In this document: positions 17,807 through 26,463 of the stretch, in pieces
Layout: each line of letters begins with the position of its first letter
Position numbering within the stretch: the first letter of the stretch is position 1
NCBI GenBank assembly: GCA_902614085.1
Contig: CACMJS010000001.1
Span: 673,127-737,126 of the forward strand
Direction of reading: 5' to 3'
Length of the DNA stretch: 64,000 nt
Source: an uncultured Alphaproteobacteria bacterium
Lineage (GTDB): Bacteria > Pseudomonadota > Alphaproteobacteria > HIMB59 > GCA-002718135
Position numbers and translations under genes: made by a program
Notes under the pieces: generated by a model
Databases searched by the model: none
What the model was told of the DNA's origin: nothing
The model's input: the letters and a program-made list of their open reading frames with translations, nothing else

Positions 17807-19072
17807 ATGACAAAATTTAATGCCTGGAATGTAATTAAAAACGGTTTAAATGGTCAGTCTTATTGGACTAGACAATGGCGTGATCCAGAACCAAAAAGTA
17901 GTTATGATGTTGTAATAATTGGGGGAGGTTTACACGGTCTTGCAACAGCATATTATTTAGCAAAGAATCATAATATAAAAAATGTAGCTGTCTTAGAAAA
18001 AGGCTGGATTGGTGGAGGAAACGCTGGACGTAATACAACTATTGTAAGATCAAATTATATGATGCCAGGCAACCACGAATTTTATGAACATTCTTTAAAG
18101 TTATGGGAAAATTTAAGTCACGAATTAAATTATAATGTAATGTTTAGCCAACGAGCTCATGTATCATTATTTCATAGCCCTGGTGCTAAAGATTCAGTTT
18201 CACGGATTTATAATATTATGCGACTCCATGGAACTGATGCAGAACTTTGGGATTTAAAAACTTTAAAGAAAAAAATTCCGCATTTAAATTATCATAATTC
18301 TAGATTTCCAATACTTGGAGCTGCAGTTCAAAAAAGAGCAGGCAATGCAAGACACGATGCAGTTGCATGGGGTTATGCAAGGGCTGCAGATACATTAGGT
18401 GTAGACATTCTGCAAAATTGTGAAGTTACAGGTTTTACAAGAAAGAATGGAAATATTGAAAGTATTCAAACTTCAAGAGGAATTATAAAAGGAAAGAAAA
18501 TAGGATTTGCTGTTGCAGGCAATACTTCAGTATTATGGCAAATGGCAGAATTAGGCAACCTGCCAATTGAGTCTCATAAACTACAAGCATTTGTATCTGA
18601 GGCTGTTAAGCCACTTCTAGATCAGGTTGTTGTTTACGGTGTAGGTGGTGCACATTTCTATATATCGCAGTCAGATAAAGGAAGTATGGTTTTTGGTGGT
18701 GATCTTGACTGGTATAAATCATATGCGCAAAGAGGAAATCTTCCTATGGTTCAAGATGTTGCCGAAGCAGCCATGGCAATATTTCCTTCACTTGGAAGAA
18801 TAAGATTACTTCGTCATTGGGCAGGTGTTATGGACATGACAATGGATGGATCATTTTTTATTTGTAAAACGCCGATATCTAATCTCTATTTAAATGCTGG
18901 TTGGAACTATGGGGGTTTTAAAGCAAGTCCAGCATCAGGTTGGTATTTTGCTGATTTAATTGCAAATGAAAGCCCGCATAACTACGTGCAAAATCATAAT
19001 TTAGAAAGATTTGAAAAAGGTATCAATATAGATGAACGTGGTGCAGGACCTGATCCGAAATTGCACGGTTAA
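17807..19072 (+). CDS. soxB: Sarcosine oxidase-type complex, beta subunit
   Basis: FAD/FMN-binding oxidoreductase of 421 residues with the N-terminal dinucleotide fold VVIIGGGLHGLATAYYLA near residue 36. The segment GGGNAGRNTTIVRSNYM near residue 75 is typical of heterotetrameric sarcosine oxidase beta subunits. It is first of four genes in the classical order beta-delta-alpha-gamma. Such complexes oxidatively demethylate N-methyl amino acids, passing the one-carbon unit to tetrahydrofolate. Sarcosine is the default substrate; N-methylglutamate dehydrogenase complexes share this architecture and cannot be excluded. Confidence 0.88.
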   Translation: MTKFNAWNVIKNGLNGQSYWTRQWRDPEPKSSYDVVIIGGGLHGLATAYYLAKNHNIKNVAVLEKGWIGGGNAGRNTTIVRSNYMMPGNHEFYEHSLKLWENLSHELNYNVMFSQRAHVSLFHSPGAKDSVSRIYNIMRLHGTDAELWDLKTLKKKIPHLNYHNSRFPILGAAVQKRAGNARHDAVAWGYARAADTLGVDILQNCEVTGFTRKNGNIESIQTSRGIIKGKKIGFAVAGNTSVLWQMAELGNLPIESHKLQAFVSEAVKPLLDQVVVYGVGGAHFYISQSDKGSMVFGGDLDWYKSYAQRGNLPMVQDVAEAAMAIFPSLGRIRLLRHWAGVMDMTMDGSFFICKTPISNLYLNAGWNYGGFKASPASGWYFADLIANESPHNYVQNHNLERFEKGINIDERGAGPDPKLHG

Positions 19073-19357
19073 ATGATTAGAATCAATTGTCCTTATTGTG
19101 GTGAAAGAGATCATAGTGAATTTAGTTATGGAGGAGATGCAACAATCAATTATCCTTCGTTAGATGCATCAGAGAAAGAATGGACTGAAGCTATATTTTT
19201 CAGAAAAAATATAAAAGGGTTTCAATTTGAAACATGGCATCATTCTAATGGATGTAGAATGTGGTTGGTAGTTGAACGTTCTACAGTCACTCATGAAATA
19301 AAAAGTGTCAAACCATGTCATCCGAACTTACAGAAGGTTGTAGAAAATAATAAATGA
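19073..19357 (+). CDS. soxD: Sarcosine oxidase-type complex, delta subunit
   Basis: Small zinc-binding subunit of 94 residues. The N-terminal CPYCGERDHSEFSYGGDA motif holds the cysteine/histidine zinc ligands, and HHSNGCRMWLVVERSTVTHEI closes the conserved part. It starts directly after the soxB stop and its stop overlaps the soxA start as ATGA, so the three genes are translationally coupled. Length and motifs are typical. Confidence 0.92.
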   Translation: MIRINCPYCGERDHSEFSYGGDATINYPSLDASEKEWTEAIFFRKNIKGFQFETWHHSNGCRMWLVVERSTVTHEIKSVKPCHPNLQKVVENNK

Positions 19358-22311
19358 AAACAAGAAGATTAGATAATTATGGAAAAATTAATAGAGATAA
19401 AATTCTATCCTTTAGATGGGATAAAAAGAATTACAAAGGTTTTGAAGGAGATACACTAGCATCAGCATTACTTGCAAATAATATTGGTATAGTTGGTAGA
19501 AGTTTTAAATATCATAGACCAAGAGGAATATTTTCTAGTGGAGTCGAGGAATCTGGCGCCTTAGTTACCATTGGTTCAAAAGATAGAAGAGATCCAAATG
19601 TAAGAGCAACAACACAAGAATTATATAATGGTTTGGAAGCCAGTGGTCAAAATGCATTTCCAAATGTAAATTTTGATCTAGCAGGAATAAATAATTACTT
19701 AGGTAGATTTTTTGCAGCTGGCTTTTATTATAAAACTTTTATGGGAATACCTCCATTTGAATGGGGTAGAGGGACAGCTATATGGATGTTTTTCGAAAAG
19801 TTTATTAGAAAAGCGGCGGGAATGGGAAGTGCTTCTGAGTTACCTGATCCAGATTCTTATGAACATGCTCATGATTTTTGTGATTTAATTGTTGTAGGAT
19901 CAGGACCTGCTGGTGTTGCAGCTGCAATAGAGGCAGCAGAAAAAAAATTAGATGTTATTTTAGTTGAGCAAGATAGTCTTGTTGGAGGAGATCAACTTGC
20001 AGAAAATAATTTTGATAACTCACAGATTAAAAATCAACTTGAAAATCTAGGAATAAAAATAATGACTAGAACTACTGCGTTCGGACTATATGATAATTGT
20101 GTTGTTGGTTTATTAGAGAGAGTAACAGATCATATATCAGCACCAAATGTAAACATTCCACGTCAAAGATTTTGGACTATTAGAGCAAAGCATATAATTG
20201 TTGGCGCTGGAGCAATTGAAAGACATATTGCATTTAATAATAATGATATTCCTGGTGTAATGACTGTAAATGCATCGAAGCATTATTTGAATAGATATGG
20301 TGTACTAACAGGAAAAAGAATTGCGATAGCTACAAATAATGATTCTGTTTATGAAACAGCACAACAATTATCAGAAGCTGGAGCTAATGTAACTGTTCTT
20401 GACTCACGAACTAATTTTGAAATTGAAACAAATAAATGTTTTGAAATTAGAAAAGGGTATGTGCCTTATAATATTAATGGTTCAAAAAAAATTCATAGTT
20501 TAGATGTGTCAAAAAGTGAAAATATGAATAAATCTGAAACTATAAATTGTGATCAGGTTCTATTATCAGGCGGTTGGTCGCCTGCTGTACATTTGTTATC
20601 TCACAGGGGTGTAAGGCCTAAATGGGATTATAGCAATGCTTGTTTTTTACCGAGTGACTCAAAAGAAAATATTACAATGGTAGGTTCTTCTAGAGGTTTA
20701 TGGAATAAAAATGATTGTATTGCTTCTGGGATAGCAGGAACTACAGATGCGTTGAACCGTTTAGGTATTTCTAAAACAAATTATTTTTTCCCAAAACCTG
20801 GTGGATGGAAAAATCCCATACAACCACTTTATGAAGTAAAATATAAAAAATCTAGATCAAAAAGTTTTGTAGATTATCAACATGATGTGACGACAGATGA
20901 CGTAAGACTCGCACATCGTGAAGGTTTCATTTCTGTAGAGCATCTTAAAAGATACACAACTTTAGGTATGGCAAACGATCAAGGAAAAATGGGAAATATC
21001 ATTGGATTATCTTTAATGGCTGAACTTTTAAAGAAAGAAATTCCAGAAGTTGGAACTACTGTTTTCAGACCTCCTTATACTTCTGTATCTATAGGTGCCT
21101 TAAGTGGAAGAAATGTTGGAAAACATTTTAGGCCGTTAAGAGTAACACCAATGCATCAATGGAATATTGATAATGGTGCAAAAATGATTGAAGTTGGATT
21201 GTATCAAAGGCCTTGGTATTATCCTAAAGAAAATGAAACTTTAAGTGACTCTTATATAAGAGAAGCATCAACAGTAAGAAAAACAGTTGGAATTTGTGAT
21301 ATAACATCATTAGGCAAAATTGCTATTCAAGGACCAGACTCTACCGAATTTTTAAATAGAATTTATTCGAATGGTTTTTCAAAACTACAAGTTGGAAAAG
21401 CTAGATACGGTATCATGTTGCGTGATGACGGTATTGTAATGGATGATGGCACATCTTGGAGATTAGCAGAAAATGAATATTTTATGACTACGTCTACAGG
21501 TGAAGCTGCAAAAGTGATGTCATGGTTAGAAGAATTACTTCAAACTAGATGGACAGATCTTAATGTTAATGTGACAAGTGTTTCTGAACAATGGGCAGGC
21601 GTATCAGTTGCAGGACCTAAATCTAGAGAAGTTCTCAATAATTGTGTCGATGATTCTTTGGTTATAACTAATAATAACTTACCTTTTATGGGTGTTACTT
21701 CAACATTTCTTAAAGGTAATATTCCTTGTAGAATTGCTAGAATTAGTTTTTCAGGTGAATTAGCTTTTGAAGTTTATGTCAAATCAGATTTTGCTAATAC
21801 AATGATGGACCTACTTTGGGAAAATGCAAAAAAATATGATGGATGTTTATATGGATTAGAAGCTTTAGGTGCACTTAGAGTTGAAAAAGGTCATGTAACA
21901 GCCGCTGAGCTTGATGGAAGGGTAACAATTGATGATGCAGGTTTAAGCAAAATGGCTTCTACAAAAAAATCATATATTGGAAGCGCAATGAGAAAACGAG
22001 GAGTATTAAAAAATAATGATCGAGAAATTCTAGTAGGTTTCTTTCCAACAAACTTAAAAGAAACTTTTAATGCTGGAACTATTGTCTGTGAAAAAAATAA
22101 TATTAAAGGACAGGGTATCGGAAGAATTACCTCAGTTACTTATTCTCCTGAACTTGGACATTGGATTGGATTAGGTTTTGTCAAAGGTGGTTTAGATAAA
22201 TGGAAAGATACCAATTTAGTTGGGGCAGATCCTGTAAGAAATAAACAAATGAATTTAAAAGTTGTTTCACCACATATGATTGATCCTAAAGGAGAACGAA
22301 TGTATGCATAG
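19354..22311 (+). CDS. soxA: Sarcosine oxidase-type complex, alpha subunit
   Basis: Large subunit of 985 residues, close to the family length. The N-terminal ~90 residues form a ferredoxin-like domain (FKYHRPRGIFSSGVEE). A FAD/NAD-binding pyridine nucleotide oxidoreductase domain follows from about residue 175 (DLIVVGSGPAGVAAAIEAAE). A GcvT-type tetrahydrofolate-binding domain occupies about residue 600 to the end (REASTVRKTVGICDITSLGK at about 635, YGLEALGALRVEKGH at about 845). The GcvT part captures formaldehyde as methylene-tetrahydrofolate. The 3' end overlaps the gamma subunit gene by 8 bases. Confidence 0.92.
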   Translation: MKTRRLDNYGKINRDKILSFRWDKKNYKGFEGDTLASALLANNIGIVGRSFKYHRPRGIFSSGVEESGALVTIGSKDRRDPNVRATTQELYNGLEASGQNAFPNVNFDLAGINNYLGRFFAAGFYYKTFMGIPPFEWGRGTAIWMFFEKFIRKAAGMGSASELPDPDSYEHAHDFCDLIVVGSGPAGVAAAIEAAEKKLDVILVEQDSLVGGDQLAENNFDNSQIKNQLENLGIKIMTRTTAFGLYDNCVVGLLERVTDHISAPNVNIPRQRFWTIRAKHIIVGAGAIERHIAFNNNDIPGVMTVNASKHYLNRYGVLTGKRIAIATNNDSVYETAQQLSEAGANVTVLDSRTNFEIETNKCFEIRKGYVPYNINGSKKIHSLDVSKSENMNKSETINCDQVLLSGGWSPAVHLLSHRGVRPKWDYSNACFLPSDSKENITMVGSSRGLWNKNDCIASGIAGTTDALNRLGISKTNYFFPKPGGWKNPIQPLYEVKYKKSRSKSFVDYQHDVTTDDVRLAHREGFISVEHLKRYTTLGMANDQGKMGNIIGLSLMAELLKKEIPEVGTTVFRPPYTSVSIGALSGRNVGKHFRPLRVTPMHQWNIDNGAKMIEVGLYQRPWYYPKENETLSDSYIREASTVRKTVGICDITSLGKIAIQGPDSTEFLNRIYSNGFSKLQVGKARYGIMLRDDGIVMDDGTSWRLAENEYFMTTSTGEAAKVMSWLEELLQTRWTDLNVNVTSVSEQWAGVSVAGPKSREVLNNCVDDSLVITNNNLPFMGVTSTFLKGNIPCRIARISFSGELAFEVYVKSDFANTMMDLLWENAKKYDGCLYGLEALGALRVEKGHVTAAELDGRVTIDDAGLSKMASTKKSYIGSAMRKRGVLKNNDREILVGFFPTNLKETFNAGTIVCEKNNIKGQGIGRITSVTYSPELGHWIGLGFVKGGLDKWKDTNLVGADPVRNKQMNLKVVSPHMIDPKGERMYA

Positions 22312-22867
22312 ACATTCTGCACTAGAAACAATTTATAAGGTTGGAAAATATTCATCAAGCGAGAAACAATCTCTAACATTTAAAGAATTAAAAAGTTTAG
22401 AAATTTTGCAAATTGCCTGTTGGCCTGACAAAATTGATGAAATGAATAATTTACTGTCAAAAGAACTAAAAATTAAAAATATTCCTAGTTTTAATAAAGG
22501 GATAATATTTGAAAATAAATCATTATGGAGAATGGAACCTTTGAAATGGTGGCTATTTAATAAAGAAATTGAAATAAGTGAGCAAATCGCAACAATTTTA
22601 GACATGTCTCATGCTTTCACAGGTATTGAAATATCAGGAGATAATTCATCATTATTTTTAAATAGACATCTTCCAATTGATTTAAGACCTAGGAATTTTC
22701 CAGATTTATCTTCTGCTAGCACAGCCATTCATCATGTCAGTGTTAAGTTATTTAAAATATCCTCTAATAATTACTGTCTATATATACCAAGAGGTTTTGC
22801 CTTATCAATTTGGGAGATCCTTCTTGAAACAGCAGATCAGTTTGGATATGAAGTATTAGAGAGATAA
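22304..22867 (+). CDS. soxG: Sarcosine oxidase-type complex, gamma subunit
   Basis: Gamma subunit, 187 residues from ATG 22304. That start is preferred over an in-frame TTG at 22280 because GGAG lies ten bases before it and the overlap with soxA is only 8 bases. The fold is GcvT-like; ISEQIATILDMSHAFTGIEI, RHLPIDLRPRNFP and HHVSVKLFKISS are recognisable SoxG segments. Sequence divergence is high, as usual for this subunit, and position in the operon gives much of the confidence. Confidence 0.85.
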   Translation: MHRHSALETIYKVGKYSSSEKQSLTFKELKSLEILQIACWPDKIDEMNNLLSKELKIKNIPSFNKGIIFENKSLWRMEPLKWWLFNKEIEISEQIATILDMSHAFTGIEISGDNSSLFLNRHLPIDLRPRNFPDLSSASTAIHHVSVKLFKISSNNYCLYIPRGFALSIWEILLETADQFGYEVLER

Positions 22868-22886
22868 AGAGATTATCTAAAAAATT

Positions 22887-24062
22887 ATGATTTTTTCACA
22901 AGAAGAATTTAATTCAAGAATTGCAAAAGTAAAACAGTCTATGAGTAAAAGAGGTGTTGATATTCTATTAACTACTGATCCCTCTAATATGAATTATCTC
23001 ACTGGCTATGATGGATGGTCATTTTATGTTCCACAAGGAGTAATAATTTCTATAGATGAAGACCAACCTTTTTGGTTTGGAAGAAAGCAAGACTCGAATG
23101 GTGCAAGGATCACAACCTATTTAAATGAGGAAAATATATTTGGTTATCCTGAGCATCTTATTCAATGTCCGCCATTACACCCATATGATTATGTAGTACA
23201 ATTGTTCAAAGATAAGAAGTGGTCAGATAAAAATATTGGTGTAGAAATGGATAGCTACTATTATACTGCAGAAAATCATAAGAGATTAAAAGATAATTTA
23301 ACAAATGCCAATTTTATTAATGCTCATCTTTTAATTAACTGGGTCAGATATATAAAATCTGAAAAGGAAATACAGTATATGAAAGATGCTGGAACATTAG
23401 TTAAAGCAGGAATGCAAACAGCATTTGATTCAATAAGAGAAGGTGTAAAACAAAGCACAGTTGCTGGAAAAATTCAAAATACTCTTATTGCTGGAAATGA
23501 AACTACACAAATGGGGGGAGAATATTCAAGCTTAGGCATAATACTTGCAAGTGGTCGGTCTGCATCTGCATCACACTTAACACCTAGTGATAAAAAATTT
23601 GAAAATAATGAGGGAACAATAATTGAATTAGGTGGTGTTAAGCATCGTTATCATTGTCCTTTATCTAGAACTGTATATGTAGGTTCACCTGATCCAAAAA
23701 CATCCGATACATTGAAAGTAACTAATGAAGGTATTGAAAAAGCGCTCGATCAAACAAAGCCAGGAAATACTTGCCATGATGTTGCCACTGCTTTCTGGGC
23801 TGTATTGGAAAAATATGGATTAGAAAAAGAATCACGAGCTGGATACTCTATTGGTATTGGTTATCCTCCTGATTGGGGCGAACACACATTTAGCATTAGA
23901 AAAAATGAAAAAACACTTTTAGAGTCTAATGTTACTTTTCATCTTATGTGTGGAATGTGGATGGATACATGGGGGTTAGAACTAAGTGAGTCAGTTAGGG
24001 TGACGGAAACTGGTTATGAGCTACTTACAAATGTACCTAGAGATTTGCATATAGTAAATTAA
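22887..24062 (+). CDS. doeA: DoeA/EutD-like ectoine hydrolase (M24 fold), second paralogue
   Basis: Creatinase-fold protein of 391 residues. The N-terminal stretch TDPSNMNYLTGYDGWSFYV and the C-terminal YPPDWGEHTFSIRK and HLMCGMWMDTWGLELSESV strongly resemble ectoine hydrolase DoeA/EutD, which opens the ectoine ring to N-acetyl-diaminobutyrate. Metal ligands of true aminopeptidases are not evident; IELGGVKHRYHCPLSRTVYVG replaces them, again as in DoeA and creatinase. It sits 19 bases after soxG and overlaps the convergent DUF3726-like gene by four bases. Creatinase activity is the main alternative, given the adjacent sarcosine oxidase genes. Confidence 0.75.
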   Translation: MIFSQEEFNSRIAKVKQSMSKRGVDILLTTDPSNMNYLTGYDGWSFYVPQGVIISIDEDQPFWFGRKQDSNGARITTYLNEENIFGYPEHLIQCPPLHPYDYVVQLFKDKKWSDKNIGVEMDSYYYTAENHKRLKDNLTNANFINAHLLINWVRYIKSEKEIQYMKDAGTLVKAGMQTAFDSIREGVKQSTVAGKIQNTLIAGNETTQMGGEYSSLGIILASGRSASASHLTPSDKKFENNEGTIIELGGVKHRYHCPLSRTVYVGSPDPKTSDTLKVTNEGIEKALDQTKPGNTCHDVATAFWAVLEKYGLEKESRAGYSIGIGYPPDWGEHTFSIRKNEKTLLESNVTFHLMCGMWMDTWGLELSESVRVTETGYELLTNVPRDLHIVN

Positions 24063-24775
24063 TCATTTGCATCACCACCTCCGGCACCTTTTGCTCTAGA
24101 CTCCTCTGACTCAGGAAGAAAAGTTCTAAAAGCTATTTTAGATATTTGCTCCCAAGATTTTTTATCAGGATTAATACCCTTAGAGAGCAAATTATTTATA
24201 TTTGATGATGAAATATTAATATCTAACTTTTGTTCATTTAAAATATTCTTTGTGAGTAGAAGATCAAAATTTCTTTGATAATTTGTAGAGATAATATCAC
24301 TATTAACGCTAATATTTTTATTAGTTATTTGTGCATAAACTTTTTGATCTAACAGAAACTGTGAATTGATATTTTTTTTGGCATACTTGTAAAGTAAGGG
24401 TATTAAGAATATAGGGTCACTACAATTTTTTAAAGTTAATTTAAAATTATCTCTTTTATCTATTTTTGATATTAAATAATCGATTAACCCTGGACCTATC
24501 ACTAAAAAAGATTTATTTTTACAATCAAACTCATCATTTATTTTTGACGGATCTATACTGGCATTAAAGTTGTTATCTAATTCTTCAATCTTAAATGTTA
24601 ATAATTTGATTCCATCAAAACCAAATACTTCAAGCCAAGTTGTAATAAATGCAGCATCTTCATCTGATCCATAGGTGAAACCTAATCCTGAAAAAGCTCT
24701 TTGTGTATTAGTGAAGACTTCATAGTAAGAATAACTCACAGATATTAATATGAACTCATTGTTGCAAAACCCCAT
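24059..24775 (-). CDS. DUF3726-like protein of unknown function
   Basis: 238 residues from ATG 24775. By memory the middle motif (RAFSGLGFTYGSDEDAAFI) and the C-terminal SEESRAKGAGGGDAND tail match the uncharacterised DUF3726 family, which occurs beside amino acid catabolism genes in alphaproteobacteria. No signal peptide or membrane segment is seen. The ATG start gives a 31-base overlap with the upstream gene. A GTG at 24739, leaving a five-base gap after that gene's stop, would give 226 residues beginning just before the conserved part and may be the real start. Function unknown. Confidence 0.65.
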   Translation of the reverse strand: MGFCNNEFILISVSYSYYEVFTNTQRAFSGLGFTYGSDEDAAFITTWLEVFGFDGIKLLTFKIEELDNNFNASIDPSKINDEFDCKNKSFLVIGPGLIDYLISKIDKRDNFKLTLKNCSDPIFLIPLLYKYAKKNINSQFLLDQKVYAQITNKNISVNSDIISTNYQRNFDLLLTKNILNEQKLDINISSSNINNLLSKGINPDKKSWEQISKIAFRTFLPESEESRAKGAGGGDAND

Positions 24776-26409
24776 TCATCAACATTTTTATTATTTAGGT
24801 CTGATAAATAAGGAGCTCCAGAAAAAAAACTTACTCTTAACCATCTGTCTGACTTAGGATCATAACGATTGGCACCAAAAAAAGATAATTTAAATCTTAA
24901 CATATCAATTGGTATTGTTTTTCTATCAAGAACATTATCTTGAACTTCCGAGTAAGGGTAATTTTTTAAGGATTGAATTCTTTTAACAATTCCTCTGTAT
25001 TTAGGGCGCACTAATAAAAATTCACAAATTAATTGATTTTCATCTACATTTTTTATTTCCTTAAATAATTCATTAACCATTTTTGCAATTCCTAAATTTT
25101 GCTCCAATTCACTTCCTTGTTCATTATATCTTTCACCCAGTCTAGGTTCTAACTTTGCTGCTGAAACATACCAAAATAAATAATTGCTATTTTTGTTATT
25201 AAAATCAATATCTTTTATCCAAGAATATTTATCATTAATTATTTTTTTCAAATCTCCGATAGATTGATTTCCATCAATTTCCATTATTTCCTCATCAGCC
25301 ATATCTTCTGCTAACTCTTCTGATATTTGAGGATACAATTCAATTAGTTGTACTCTTGCAATTTCCTGAGTATCATTATTAAAATTCGAATCACAATAAT
25401 CTAGAATATCTAACCATTTAAATTTTTGAGAAAGATCTAAGTCATTAATATAGTAAATATATTTTTTTAAATCTTCAGTAGTTAATTTATTTTTATTAAC
25501 TTGGAATTCATCACTTGTATTAACTTCTTCAAGATAATTTAGGGCTTTATTCAAAAGTTTTTTATATTTTTCGAAAATTATATTATCTAACTCGATTTGA
25601 GAAATTTCTTCTAATGTCTTTGTGTACTGTTTCATCCACTTATTAATCAATTTTGGATGTTTAATGATAAAAGGTGCCATACCTAAACCTGTTGAATTAC
25701 CAATACCTAAATGTTGTTTAATTTTTCTATCTAACCTTACTGCTTTTTTTGGATTTATTTGCTTTGCAACATGTTCAACTAATTCAATACTAAATTCTCT
25801 AATTAAATAAACTGATAACATTTCTGCTCTAAAGGGTTGATTGAAAACAGTTGTATTTTTTGTGTTAGTAAAATCTGATAATCCAAATTTACCACTACCA
25901 TAAACAGCAGTAGTTCTTAGTAAATACCCAACTTTATTTATTTCGTAAATATCTGGCTGATTACCATTTGAAAGACAATCTACAACATACTGAAACAGTC
26001 TTACACTTTTATTTGCTCTACTAAGAATTAACTCATCTGGAGAATTTCGACCTGACTCTTGAAGGGGAATTGTTTTTTTTAATCTATTTAGATCTTGATC
26101 AGATAATTTACCTACATGTAATGTATAGGCTGTATCCCATTTACTAGCGATAACTCTATCACTTCTATCCTTATCATCTAGAAAAGCAGAGAAACATACA
26201 AGTGAATAAGTTTGTTTATTAATAATTATTTCATAAACAACCGTACCGTAACCATCCTTATCTAAATCAAATTTTGATTTATGTATTGCCCAGTTGTCGT
26301 TGATCAATCTTCTTAACATACTTCTAGAAAAACTAAGGCGACAAGGATAGCGTGAACCCATTCTTGATAGTTTCATGTAGTTATGGTTTTCTCTTACTTT
26401 TTGTAACAT
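24745..26409 (-). CDS. Conserved hypothetical protein paired with the DUF3726-like gene
   Basis: 554 residues, soluble, no recognised catalytic motif. The N-terminus KLSRMGSRYPCRLSFSRSML is basic and looks conserved. The middle is rich in Lys, Asn and Glu with predicted helices; an acidic patch (EELAEDMADEEIMEIDG) lies near residue 365. C-terminal DRWLRVSFFSGAPYLSDLNN and EWGFATMSSY look like conserved end motifs. The called start is ATG 26409; an internal ATG at 26376 (MKLSRMGS) is an equally good start. It forms a two-gene unit with the DUF3726-like gene. I do not recognise its function. Confidence 0.6.
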   Translation of the reverse strand: MLQKVRENHNYMKLSRMGSRYPCRLSFSRSMLRRLINDNWAIHKSKFDLDKDGYGTVVYEIIINKQTYSLVCFSAFLDDKDRSDRVIASKWDTAYTLHVGKLSDQDLNRLKKTIPLQESGRNSPDELILSRANKSVRLFQYVVDCLSNGNQPDIYEINKVGYLLRTTAVYGSGKFGLSDFTNTKNTTVFNQPFRAEMLSVYLIREFSIELVEHVAKQINPKKAVRLDRKIKQHLGIGNSTGLGMAPFIIKHPKLINKWMKQYTKTLEEISQIELDNIIFEKYKKLLNKALNYLEEVNTSDEFQVNKNKLTTEDLKKYIYYINDLDLSQKFKWLDILDYCDSNFNNDTQEIARVQLIELYPQISEELAEDMADEEIMEIDGNQSIGDLKKIINDKYSWIKDIDFNNKNSNYLFWYVSAAKLEPRLGERYNEQGSELEQNLGIAKMVNELFKEIKNVDENQLICEFLLVRPKYRGIVKRIQSLKNYPYSEVQDNVLDRKTIPIDMLRFKLSFFGANRYDPKSDRWLRVSFFSGAPYLSDLNNKNVDEWGFATMSSY

Positions 26410-26463
26410 TTATTAAATATGTATAGTTAATTTTGGTTTTTTCATTAATAGAAGTATTAATCT

